Below, piece after piece: positions 55,204 to 63,429 of a DNA stretch of 64,000 nucleotides (position 1 is the stretch's first letter; each line of letters begins with the position of its first letter). The notes below the pieces were generated by a model. That model saw only the letters and a program-made list of their open reading frames with translations, had not been told where the DNA came from and did not search any database. The position numbers and the translations under genes were made by a program. Location of the stretch: positions 61,275 to 125,274 of the forward strand of contig JBCCGI010000015.1 in the NCBI GenBank assembly GCA_039029355.1, given 5' to 3'. This DNA comes from JBCCGI01 sp039029355. Lineage in GTDB: Bacteria; Planctomycetota; UBA1135; GCA-002686595.

Positions 55204-56529
55204 ATGGCCAATCACGACCGCTCCCCCGACGTCGACGTCCAGGTTGATCGCACCGACGATGGCGTCGCCAAGGTGTCCTTCACCGTCCCCGCGGCGGAGT
55301 TCGAGGAGACCGTGCGCTTCGGGCTCCGGAACGTCGGGCGCAACACGCGCATGAAGGGCTTCCGTCCGGGCAAGGTCCCGGCCCAGGTGCTCGAGAAGCA
55401 GTTCGGCGCGCGCGTGCGGAGCGACGCGGTGCAGCACTTCCTGAACCACGCCTACGAGTCGGCGGTCCAGAAGAACGACCTGAAGCCGGCGGCGCATCCG
55501 CGGATCGACGTGGCGGGCCTCGAGCCCGAGCCCGGCCAGCCGCTGACCGGCGAGTTCCAGATCTACCTGCGGCCGGACTTCGAGCTCGGCGCCTACAAGG
55601 GCCTCGAGGTCGGAACCCAGCCGGTCGAGGCGACCGATGAAGAGGTCGAGGCCGCCCTCGAAGACCTCAAGCGCCAGCAGTCGCGCCCCGAGCCGGCCGG
55701 CGACGACGGGCTCGACCCCGAGGGCATGGCCCTGTGCCGGCTCGAGTTCCTGATGGAGGGCCGCGACGAGGCGCTGCTCGACCGCGACAACATCCGCATC
55801 TCGCCCAAGACGCCGCCGGGCGGCATCGAGGCCGAGGTCTTCGAGGAGAAGCTGAGCGGCGCCACCGACGGCGCCGCGGTCGACATCCCGATCACCTTCC
55901 CCGACGAGTTCCCCGAGGAGGAGGTGCGCGGCAAGGAAGGCACCTGCCGCGTCACCGTCAAGGAGGCCTTCCGAATCGTCCCGCCGACCCAGGAAGAGAT
56001 CTTCCAGCTCATGGAGGTCGAGGACGAGGACGCGCTCAACACCAAGGCCAAGGAGCGCATCCAGGAGGCGAAGGAGCAGCAGGAACAGGCGCGCATCGAG
56101 GGCGAGCTGCTCGACCAGGTGATCGAGATGCACGCCATGACGATCCCGCAGCCCTACCTCGAGGAGCAGGTCCAGGCCAAGGCCGCCGAGGCCAAACAGA
56201 ACCTGATGACCCAGCAGGGGCTGGACGAAGAGGCCGCCGATTCCCAGGTGGCGGACCAGATGGACGAGTTCCGCCGCTCGACCGAGAAGGCCCTGCGAGC
56301 GGTCTACCTCATGGAGGAGATCGCCAAGGCCGAGGACCTCAAGGTCTCGAAGGAGGAAATCTCGGCCGAGATGGAGTCCATCGCGGCTCGGAACGGCGTC
56401 GAGCTCGACGAGGTGAGAAAGTATTACCACGAGAACGGAATCGTCTCGCAGCTGGCTCTCGAGCTTCTCGAGCGCAAGATCCGCAGCTTCCTACGCGAAT
56501 CTGCCGATATCCGTCCGGTGAGCGGCTAG
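55204..56529 (+). CDS. tig: Trigger factor
   Basis: Trigger factor is the ribosome-bound chaperone for nascent chains. The 441-aa product has the N-terminal ribosome-docking signature GFRPGKVP and a long helical C-terminal chaperone region (VSKEEISAEMESIAARNGVELDEVRKYY). The middle peptidyl-prolyl isomerase region is recognisable by ITFPDEFPEEEVRGKEGTCRVTVKE but lacks the DGxxFxGG and IPGFE-type stretches of FKBP active sites, so isomerase activity is doubtful. It leads the common tig-clpP-clpX cluster. Confidence 0.93.
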   Translation: MANHDRSPDVDVQVDRTDDGVAKVSFTVPAAEFEETVRFGLRNVGRNTRMKGFRPGKVPAQVLEKQFGARVRSDAVQHFLNHAYESAVQKNDLKPAAHPRIDVAGLEPEPGQPLTGEFQIYLRPDFELGAYKGLEVGTQPVEATDEEVEAALEDLKRQQSRPEPAGDDGLDPEGMALCRLEFLMEGRDEALLDRDNIRISPKTPPGGIEAEVFEEKLSGATDGAAVDIPITFPDEFPEEEVRGKEGTCRVTVKEAFRIVPPTQEEIFQLMEVEDEDALNTKAKERIQEAKEQQEQARIEGELLDQVIEMHAMTIPQPYLEEQVQAKAAEAKQNLMTQQGLDEEAADSQVADQMDEFRRSTEKALRAVYLMEEIAKAEDLKVSKEEISAEMESIAARNGVELDEVRKYYHENGIVSQLALELLERKIRSFLRESADIRPVSG

Positions 56530-56630
56530 TCGGCCGTGTCCCGGGCCATTGAAGCGCCCTCCGTCCTGTGCTAGCCATGCTCTTCGACCCTGATCCTCCT
56601 GATCGCGAACCCACGACGACTCGCGACCCT

Positions 56631-57239
56631 ATGAGCGAATACAACACCATCATCCCCTACGTCATCGAGAAGACGGGGCGCGGCGAGCGCACCTACGACA
56701 TCTACTCCCGCCTGCTCGAGGAGCGGATCATCTTCATCGGGACCCAGATCGACGACGTGGTCGCCAACTCGGTGATGGCGCAGCTGCTGTTCCTGGACCG
56801 CTCCAACCGGTCCCAGGACATCAACATCTACATCAACTCGCCGGGCGGCTCGGTCACCGCGGGCCTCGCCATCTACGACACGATGCAGTTCGTCAAGCCG
56901 CAGGTGGCGACCTACTGCCTCGGGCAGGCCGCCTCGATGGGCGCCGTGCTGCTGGCGGGCGGTGCCGCGGGGAAGCGCTACTCGCTGCCCAACTCGCGGA
57001 TCATGATCCACCAGCCCTGGGGCGGCGCCCAGGGGACGGCCAAGGACATGGAGATCCAGGTCGAGGAGATCCTCAAGATGAAGAAACGTCTGGAGGAGAT
57101 CCTGGGGCACCACACCGGCAAGGCCGCCCAGGACATCTCGGAAGCCTCGGACCGGGACAACTTCATGAACCCCGAAGAGGCCCAGAGTTTCGGGCTGATC
57201 GATCACATCGTCTCCCGCCTCGACGACGACACCGAGTAG
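56631..57239 (+). CDS. clpP: ATP-dependent Clp protease proteolytic subunit
   Basis: ClpP forms the tetradecameric serine-protease chamber fed by ClpX. I chose the ATG starting MSEYNTIIPYVIEKTG, which matches the usual N-terminus after pro-sequence; an ATG 63 nt upstream adds a Pro-rich stretch. The 202-aa product has the triad Ser in GQAASMGA, His in MIHQPWGG and Asp in SDRDNFM, and the IYINSPGGSV oxyanion segment. It is followed by clpX after 12 nt. Confidence 0.96.
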   Translation: MSEYNTIIPYVIEKTGRGERTYDIYSRLLEERIIFIGTQIDDVVANSVMAQLLFLDRSNRSQDINIYINSPGGSVTAGLAIYDTMQFVKPQVATYCLGQAASMGAVLLAGGAAGKRYSLPNSRIMIHQPWGGAQGTAKDMEIQVEEILKMKKRLEEILGHHTGKAAQDISEASDRDNFMNPEEAQSFGLIDHIVSRLDDDTE

Positions 57240-57251
57240 AATCGAGCCACC

Positions 57252-58694
57252 ATGACGCGCTCCTCCGGCCGCGGGCGACACGTTGAACGCTGCACGTTCT
57301 GCGAGAAGACCCGCCACCACGTTGCCTCGCTGATCGCGGGCCCGCCCGGGGTCTACATCTGCAACGAGTGCATCGAGATCTGCAACTCGATCCTGCAGGA
57401 GGAGCAGCGTCGCGGCGACACCACGACGCGCTCCGAGCGGCGTCGCAGCGCCGACGGTGCCGCGCCCGCCGCCGGTCGCACCGAGACGCGTCTGCCGACG
57501 CCGATCGAGATCCGTCGTCGCCTCGACGAGTACGTGATCGGGCAGGACCGCGCCAAGCGCGTCCTGTCGGTCGCGGTCTACAACCACTACAAGCGCCTGC
57601 GCCACCAGAACGAGAAGAGCGGTGGCCCGGGCGCTCCGATCCTCGTCGACGACGTCGAGATCGAGAAGTCGAACGTGCTGCTCGTCGGGCCGACCGGCTC
57701 GGGCAAGACGCTGCTCGCCCGCACGCTGGCGCGCATGCTCGACGTGCCCTTCGCCATCGCCGACGCCACGACGCTGACCGAGGCCGGCTACGTCGGCGAA
57801 GACGTCGAGAACATCCTGCTGAAGCTGCTCCAGGCGGCGGACTTCGACAAGGAGCGCGCCGAGCAGGGCATCATCTACATCGACGAGATCGACAAGATCG
57901 GACGCACGACGTCCAACGTGTCGATCACGCGCGACGTGTCGGGCGAGGGCGTGCAGCAGGCGCTGCTGAAGATCCTCGAAGGCACGGTCGCCAACGTCCC
58001 GCCGCAGGGCGGGCGCAAGCATCCCGAGCAGGCCTACATCCAGATCGACACGGCCAACATCCTGTTCGTCTGCGGCGGCACGTTCAGCGGGATCGAGGAG
58101 ACCGTCTCCAAGCGCATCGGGCAGAACGTGATCGGCTTCGGCTCGCACCTCCCCCACGGCGAGGAGGAGCACGGCAAGAACCCGATCAACGACGAGTCCA
58201 CGCGCGACGAGATCCTGCAGCACGTCTCGCCCAAGGACCTGATCGACTTCGGGCTGATCCCGGAGTTCGTCGGCCGCCTGCCGATCATGGTCACGCTCGA
58301 CGAGCTGAAGAGCGAGGACCTGGTCCGCATCCTGACCGAGCCCAAGAACGCGCTCGTGAAGCAGTTCCAGGGGCTCTTCGCGATGGAGGGCGCCGAGCTC
58401 ACCTTCACGCCCGACGGGCTGACGGCGATCGCCGACCTCGCCATCGAGCGCGAGACCGGCGTGCGGGCGCTGCGCTCGATCTTGGAGAGCCTGCTGCTCG
58501 ACCTCCTCTACGAGCTGCCCAACCGCAAGGATGCGAGCTCCTTTACGATCGACGCCTCGGTCGTAAGTGGCGACACCACCCTGGCGATCGGGCTCACGCA
58601 CGAGGACGTCGAGGAGGTGCTCGACGAGCCGGCCGCGTCGGACGACGACGAAGAGACCGAGGACGAGGCGCCCGAGAAGCGCGAGAGCGCCTAG
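57252..58694 (+). CDS. clpX: ATP-dependent Clp protease ATP-binding subunit ClpX
   Basis: ClpX is the AAA+ unfoldase that feeds ClpP. The 480-aa protein has an N-terminal zinc-binding domain (CTFCEK, CNECIEIC), the P-loop GPTGSGKTLLA, Walker B IIYIDEIDKIG, the pore loop GYVGED and the ClpP-binding IGF-type loop, here NVIGFGSHL. The C-terminal about 30 residues form a very acidic tail (EPAASDDDEETEDEAPEK), which makes it longer than most ClpX proteins (about 420-430). Confidence 0.97.
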   Translation: MTRSSGRGRHVERCTFCEKTRHHVASLIAGPPGVYICNECIEICNSILQEEQRRGDTTTRSERRRSADGAAPAAGRTETRLPTPIEIRRRLDEYVIGQDRAKRVLSVAVYNHYKRLRHQNEKSGGPGAPILVDDVEIEKSNVLLVGPTGSGKTLLARTLARMLDVPFAIADATTLTEAGYVGEDVENILLKLLQAADFDKERAEQGIIYIDEIDKIGRTTSNVSITRDVSGEGVQQALLKILEGTVANVPPQGGRKHPEQAYIQIDTANILFVCGGTFSGIEETVSKRIGQNVIGFGSHLPHGEEEHGKNPINDESTRDEILQHVSPKDLIDFGLIPEFVGRLPIMVTLDELKSEDLVRILTEPKNALVKQFQGLFAMEGAELTFTPDGLTAIADLAIERETGVRALRSILESLLLDLLYELPNRKDASSFTIDASVVSGDTTLAIGLTHEDVEEVLDEPAASDDDEETEDEAPEKRESA

Positions 58695-58756
58695 CGCTCA
58701 CCCTCACCGCTCATCCAGCCTCCGGGCCCACGCGGCCCTGGCGTAGCGGGGCTCAC

Positions 58757-58780
58757 CCGGGCGTCCCCAGGGACGCCCGG
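58757..58780 (+). terminator. Hairpin after clpX
   Basis: Perfect 10-bp stem (CCGGGCGTCC and its complement) with a 4-nt loop, about 60 nt past the clpX stop. No T-run follows. Confidence 0.5.
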
Positions 58781-58824
58781 AAGACTCCCGGGGCGCACCC
58801 CTCGGTTTCCTCCGCGGCAGGGAC

Positions 58825-58830
58825 TATGCT
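58825..58830 (+). promoter_or_regulatory. Possible -10 element of a leaderless DHH-gene transcript
   Basis: TATGCT ends 6 nt before the ATG of the DHH gene, with no Shine-Dalgarno. This is the spacing expected if transcription starts at the ATG itself. Confidence 0.3.
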
Positions 58831-58836
58831 TGCCGC

Positions 58837-59790
58837 ATGAGCGCCGACAGCCTGAGGATCCACTACCATCGCGACTTCGACGGCATGGTTTCCGCGGCCG
58901 TGCTGGCGCGGATCCTGCAGGATCGCGGCGAGGACGTGGAGTGGCAGAGCGTCAACTACGACCAGCGCCGCGACTGGGAGCAGTTCTCCCAAGGTCAGCG
59001 CTTCGCCATCGTCGACTTCCACTTCCACCCGCGGGCTGAGTACTGGTTCGACCACCACCCGACGACGTTCCTCTCGCCCGAGCTGCGCGCGCAGTACCAG
59101 CCGAGCGAGCGCTGGCTGTGGGACGAGACCTCGCCCAGCTGCCCGCCGCTGATCCTGCGCCACGCCCGCGAGCAGTGGGGCTTTGAGCCGCCGGACCGCT
59201 TCCTCGAGATGGCGCGCTGGTCCGACGTGGTCGACGCGGCGCTCTTCGAGAGCGTCGACCAGGCCCTGTTCGGCGACGAGCCGGCGCTGCGGATCTCGCG
59301 CTCGCTCACCTGCTCGCCCGGCCCCGACTGGCCCGACGAGGTCGTGGGCGCGCTGGTCGACGGCTCGCTCGAAGAGGTGGCCTCGCGCAACGACGTCGAC
59401 CGCGCCTACCAGCGCGCGGCGCGCAACCGCGACAAGGCGCTGGAGCAGTTCCCCCCCACCGTGCGCAGCTCGGAGGGACGCGTCGTCCACTACGACGCCT
59501 CGTCGAACAAGATCCGGCGCGAGCGCTTCGCGCCGTTCTTCCACCACCCCAAGTCGCTCTACTCGGTCGGCGTCATCCCGACGCGCGCGGGCTACCACGT
59601 CTCCGCCGGCCAGAACCCCTGGAACCCGCCGCCCCAGCTGGTGCACATCGGCGAGATTATGGAGCGCTACGGCGGCGGCGGACACCGCGCCGTCGGCGGC
59701 GCCAACCCGCCGAGCCTCGAGGACGCGCGCCGCATCGCCGAAGAGGTCGCCACGACCCTGCGGAGCGCGCTCTCGAAGTCGCCGACGTGA
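58837..59790 (+). CDS. DHH-family phosphoesterase
   Basis: A 317-aa soluble DHH/DHHA1-like protein. Metal-binding motifs are seen: HRDFDG near 11-16, DFHFH near 66-70, and DHH in WFDHHPTT. The C-terminal glycine-rich motif is GGGGHRAVGGA. Relatives include nano-RNases and cyclic-dinucleotide phosphodiesterases, and exopolyphosphatase-type enzymes; the substrate here cannot be fixed. It overlaps rlmN by 4 nt (GTGA). Confidence 0.85.
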   Translation: MSADSLRIHYHRDFDGMVSAAVLARILQDRGEDVEWQSVNYDQRRDWEQFSQGQRFAIVDFHFHPRAEYWFDHHPTTFLSPELRAQYQPSERWLWDETSPSCPPLILRHAREQWGFEPPDRFLEMARWSDVVDAALFESVDQALFGDEPALRISRSLTCSPGPDWPDEVVGALVDGSLEEVASRNDVDRAYQRAARNRDKALEQFPPTVRSSEGRVVHYDASSNKIRRERFAPFFHHPKSLYSVGVIPTRAGYHVSAGQNPWNPPPQLVHIGEIMERYGGGGHRAVGGANPPSLEDARRIAEEVATTLRSALSKSPT

Positions 59791-60812
59791 GCCTGCTGAC
59801 CCTCTCGGCCGAGGAGCTGGAGGCGCGCGTCGTCGAGCTCGGGGGCCGGCCGTTCCACGCGCGCTCGATCCGGCGGCACGTGTTCGAGCGGGGTGCGCTC
59901 TCCTACGAGCCGATGACCGACCTCTCCGCCGCCCTGCGCGAGCGGCTGGCGGTCGAGCTCCCGCTCCTGACCGCCCGCGAGGAGGCGCGCTCGGTTGCCG
60001 CCGACGGCACGACCAAGCTGCTGCTCACGCTCGCGGACGGCGCCACGCTGGAGACGGTCCACATCCCCTCGCGGCGCGCGGGCAGCGGCGCGACGCTCTG
60101 CGTCTCCTCCCAGGTCGGCTGCCCGGTGGGCTGCCCCTTCTGCGCCTCCGGGCAGCTCGGCCTGAAGCGCAACCTCGCCGCCCACGAGATCGTCGAGCAG
60201 TACCTGCGCGGCCGCGACCTCGGACCGCTGTCGCGCAGCGTCGTGATGGGCATCGGCGAGCCGCTGCTCAACGCGCGCAACCTGCTCGCGGCGCTGACGC
60301 TGGTGCACGACGAGCTCGGCCTCGGCGCGCGGCGCATCACGGTCTCCACCGTCGGCTTCCCAGACCGCCTGCGCCGCCTGGCGCCCGAGCGGCCGCCGTT
60401 CCAGCTGGCGATCTCGCTGCACAGCCCCGACCAGGAGCAGCGCGACCGGCTCGTGCCGGCCATGGCGGGCACGCCGATCGACGAGGTGCTCGCCGCGGGC
60501 GACTTCTGGTTCGAGCAGACCGGCCGCGAGGTCACCTACGAGTACGCGCTCCTCGGCGGCGAGAACGACGACGCAGCGCACGCCGACCGCCTCGCCGCCC
60601 GGCTCCGCGGGCGGCGCGCAACGGTGAACCTGATCCCCTACAACCCGGTGGCCCCGCTCCCCTTCAAGCGCCCGCGCCCCGACGCGGTCCGGCGCTTCCG
60701 CGAGCGCCTGGAGGCCTCCGGCCTGGTCGCGACCGTGCGCTGGTCGCGCGGCCTCGAAGCCGACGCGGCCTGCGGCCAGCTGCGGCTTGCGCACGCGGCC
60801 GGCGGCGCCTAG
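59787..60812 (+). CDS. rlmN: RlmN-type 23S rRNA (adenine-C2) methyltransferase
   Basis: A radical-SAM enzyme that methylates C2 of A2503 in 23S rRNA (and A37 of some tRNAs). The 341-aa product has the cluster motif CPVGCPFC, an N-terminal helical part (FHARSIRRHVFERGALSYE), the GIGEPLLNARN segment and the C-terminal catalytic cysteine in DAACGQL. The GTG start overlaps the stop of the DHH gene, so translation is coupled. Length is near the usual 340-380. The Cfr resistance enzyme is a relative but the context favours the housekeeping form. Confidence 0.9.
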   Translation: MSLLTLSAEELEARVVELGGRPFHARSIRRHVFERGALSYEPMTDLSAALRERLAVELPLLTAREEARSVAADGTTKLLLTLADGATLETVHIPSRRAGSGATLCVSSQVGCPVGCPFCASGQLGLKRNLAAHEIVEQYLRGRDLGPLSRSVVMGIGEPLLNARNLLAALTLVHDELGLGARRITVSTVGFPDRLRRLAPERPPFQLAISLHSPDQEQRDRLVPAMAGTPIDEVLAAGDFWFEQTGREVTYEYALLGGENDDAAHADRLAARLRGRRATVNLIPYNPVAPLPFKRPRPDAVRRFRERLEASGLVATVRWSRGLEADAACGQLRLAHAAGGA

Positions 60813-61407
60813 CGGACATCAGGGCGCAACGCGGCCGCAAGCTGCGGCGCGAGCAGACCCCGCGTCCGCCGCGGGTGTCGATGTCCAAGAACACGTTGCC
60901 CCCGCCGAAGCGCGCCACCGTGCGGTAGCGCTGGGTGACGTCGTTCAGGCAGAAGGCCACCACGACGGCGTCGGGGTCGATCGCGTCGCCCTCCAGGCCG
61001 AGGTAGGTCTCCTGCTGGAAGGTCGAGTACCCCGGGGCGCTGGCGTTGACCAGCTCGACCGTGCGCGGCCCGAAGCGCTGGGCCAGGCGCGCCTCGGTCA
61101 GGAGCGGGAGGCACGCTGGTGCGAGGAGATCCCGTCCCCAGGCCACCGAGTCGCCCGAGCAGCAGCACCTTGAGGTCGGCCTCGGCCCGGTAGGGGTCGT
61201 CGCGCCAGCGGAGCTCGTTGGTGACGAACATGCCCTCCGTCTGGCGCTTCAGGCGCCACAGCAGGTCGGGGTCCTCCGCGATGAAGCCCGGGCGATCGCG
61301 CGCGCGTCGCGGTAGGGAAAACAGCGCGCCAGGGCCTCCAGGAGGCCCGGAAAGGCCACCGCCGAGGCGGCGGAGATCCAGAGCTTCTTGAGCCGGAGGC
61401 CGCTCAT
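60813..61407 (-). pseudogene. Broken SGNH/GDSL-type hydrolase gene
   Basis: Pieces of one SGNH hydrolase lie in different minus-strand frames: MSGLRLKKLWISAASA at the start, then GFIAEDPDLLWRLKRQTEG and ADLKVLLLG, then DSVAWGRDL and NASAPGYSTFQQETYL, then VVVAFCLND. A first frame change lies near a CGCGCGCGCG run (61297-61306). A second comes from an extra base in a CCC run (61154-61156), inside the catalytic GDS motif. The C-terminal part with the catalytic Asp-His is missing where the rlmN 3' end begins. Sequencing error could explain one indel but not the truncation. Confidence 0.8.
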
Positions 61408-61499
61408 CCCCACACTGTCCGGGATCTCAGCCGCCCCGGCAGTCGCTCCGGCTCGCTTCGGAGCGCCCCCGCGAAGACCCCTGTAGCCACTCCCGCCCC

Positions 61500-61937
61500 A
61501 TGAAGTCCCTCCCGTCCAGCGTCGTCGTCGCCGGGCTCCTGTGCCTCTTGTCCGCCCTCTGGGGCCTGATCCAGGGGACGATGGGCCTGGAGCTGCCGAT
61601 CGGCGTCCCCGGCTCGGTCGCGGTGATCCTCGCGCTGGTGCACGTGTACTGCGGGCTCGGCCTTCTCGCCGGCTCGAACTACGCGCGCATGCTGACGCTG
61701 TGGCTGCTCGGCATCGGCCTGGCCTGGTGCTGGGTCGACATGTGGGGCTACGTGCGCAGCAGCGCCGGCGCGGGTGCCTTTGCGGGCGCGATCACGCGCA
61801 TGAGCTTCGTGAGCTTCTTCCTGTGGCACCTGTCCGGACCGGGCGCGGTCGCGTACAGCAGCGATGGTGAGGACCACGGGCATGGCCACGATCACGATCA
61901 CGGCCACGACGGCGACCACGCGCACGCGTCGCAGTAG
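61500..61937 (+). CDS. Small membrane protein with His/Asp-rich C-terminal tail
   Basis: A 145-aa protein with four hydrophobic segments (about 7-27, 38-58, 64-82, 95-115) and a cytosolic or periplasmic tail in which His and Asp alternate (DHGHGHDHDHGHDGDHAH). Such tails bind divalent metals in transporters and metallochaperones. I recognise no family. It is isolated between a broken gene and a strong bidirectional terminator. Confidence 0.65.
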   Translation: MKSLPSSVVVAGLLCLLSALWGLIQGTMGLELPIGVPGSVAVILALVHVYCGLGLLAGSNYARMLTLWLLGIGLAWCWVDMWGYVRSSAGAGAFAGAITRMSFVSFFLWHLSGPGAVAYSSDGEDHGHGHDHDHGHDGDHAHASQ

Positions 61938-61962
61938 CTCCGAGCCGCCCGCCCCGACTACG

Positions 61963-62003
61963 AAAACGGGCCGGCCCCGCACGCGCGGGGCCGGCCCGTT
62001 TTT
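61963..62003. terminator. Strong bidirectional intrinsic terminator
   Basis: Perfect 18-bp stem flanked by an A-run on the left and a T-run on the right (AAAACGGGCCGGCCCCGC and its complement, 4-nt loop), between the convergent His-tailed membrane protein and lysine aminotransferase genes. It fits termination in both directions and is the clearest terminator in the window. Confidence 0.92.
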
Positions 62004-62015
62004 CGTCGGCGAGCT

Positions 62016-63332
62016 CTAAACCGCGGCGGGATGCGCGCCGGCGACGCGCTCCAGCAGCGTGTCGGCCTCGGCCTGGGTCGTGATGAGCGGCAGGCGGAAG
62101 CGGATCGAGCGCGGGCCCGAGCTCAGCGCCATGACCTTCTGCTCGAACAGCGAGCGGATCATCGCATCGCGCGCCTCGGGCGTCTCGAGCGTGAACGCGA
62201 TCAGCGAGCCCAGCCCGCGCACGTTGGAGAAGCCGCCGCGCTCGGCGGCCATCGAACGCAGGCCGTCGATCACGTGGACGCCGGTCGCGGTGATGCGCTC
62301 GGCGAGCTGCTCCTCGCCGATGATCTCGATGAAGCGCCGGCAGCGCACCATGTCGGTCAGGCTGCCGCCCCAGGTCGAGTTGATGCGCGAGGACCTGCGG
62401 AAGACGTTGTCCTCGACCTCATCCAGCCGCTTCGAGGCGTAGATGCCGCAGATCTGGGTCTTCTTGCCGAACGAGACCACGTCGGGCGCGACGCCGTGGT
62501 GCTCCCACAGCCAGGCCTTGCCGGTCCCGAAGAAGCCGGTCTGGACCTCGTCGAAGACGAGGAGCGCCTCCTCGGAATCGGCGTAGTCGCGCAGCTTCTG
62601 CAGGAACTCGGTGCGGAAGTGGTTGTCGCCGCCCTCGCCCTGCATCGGCTCGAGCAGGATCGCGGCCACCTTGCCCTTGTGGCGCGCGAAGGCCTCCTCG
62701 ATCTCGCGGCAGGCGCGGGCCTCCTCGGCCTCGATGTCGTTCACGATCTCGCCCGCGGGCCCGAACTCGATCGCCGGGTTGTGCACCCGGGGCCAGTCGA
62801 ACTTCGGGAAGAGCCCGATCTTGTCGGGGACCGTGTTGGTCAGGCTCATCGTGTAGCCGCTGCGGCCGTGGAAGGCCTGCTCGAAGTGCAGCACGACCAG
62901 GTCGTTGACGTCGTCCTCGAAGCGCGTGCGGCCGAGCTTGCGCGCCTTCCAGTCGAAGGCCGCCTTCAGCGCGTTCTCGACCGCCAGCGCGCCGCCGGAC
63001 ACCCAGAAGTGGTGGGGAAAGCCCTTGGGCGTCACGCACGACGCGAAGGACTCGACGAAGCCGGCCATCTCGCGCGTGTAGAGGTCCGAGTTGGCGAGCT
63101 TGGTGCGCGCGGAGCGCAGCAGCTCGGTCTCGAAGGCCGCGTCGTGCAGCCCGGGGTGGTTGTAGCCCACCGGCCAGGACGCGAAGCACGTGAAGGCGTC
63201 CAGGTAGTCGTCGCCCGTGCGGGCGTCCCGGAGCCAGACCCCGCGCGACGCGTCGAGGTCGAAGACCAGGGGATAGCCGTCCACCAGCTGGTGGCGGCCC
63301 AGGACGTCGTGGACGTGGTCGGTTTGGATCAT
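62016..63332 (-). CDS. lat: L-lysine 6-aminotransferase
   Basis: A PLP-dependent class III aminotransferase that moves the epsilon amino group of lysine to 2-oxoglutarate, giving 2-aminoadipate 6-semialdehyde. The 438-aa product has the family-specific stretches FHGRSGYTMSLTNT, LLEPMQGEGGDNHFR, LVFDEVQTGFFGTG, the PLP lysine in SFGKKTQICG and SRINSTWGGSLTDMVR. These resemble lysine epsilon-aminotransferases more than ornithine or GABA transaminases. An ALDH7-type dehydrogenase at 42.5 kb would take the product to 2-aminoadipate. A degenerate aldehyde dehydrogenase gene precedes it on the same strand. Confidence 0.9.
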   Translation of the reverse strand: MIQTDHVHDVLGRHQLVDGYPLVFDLDASRGVWLRDARTGDDYLDAFTCFASWPVGYNHPGLHDAAFETELLRSARTKLANSDLYTREMAGFVESFASCVTPKGFPHHFWVSGGALAVENALKAAFDWKARKLGRTRFEDDVNDLVVLHFEQAFHGRSGYTMSLTNTVPDKIGLFPKFDWPRVHNPAIEFGPAGEIVNDIEAEEARACREIEEAFARHKGKVAAILLEPMQGEGGDNHFRTEFLQKLRDYADSEEALLVFDEVQTGFFGTGKAWLWEHHGVAPDVVSFGKKTQICGIYASKRLDEVEDNVFRRSSRINSTWGGSLTDMVRCRRFIEIIGEEQLAERITATGVHVIDGLRSMAAERGGFSNVRGLGSLIAFTLETPEARDAMIRSLFEQKVMALSSGPRSIRFRLPLITTQAEADTLLERVAGAHPAAV

Positions 63333-63429
63333 GGTCGGGGGCTCCAGGGGGAAGGACGGGCGCGTGGAAACCGAGCCATGATAGCCCTGTCGACGCCCCG
63401 GTTCAGCCTCCCGGGGGCGCGCACATGTC

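Noticed and set aside
61140..61231. A separate small gene reading MFVTNELRWRDD
   Set aside because: It is the middle piece of the frameshifted SGNH hydrolase and has no independent start signals.
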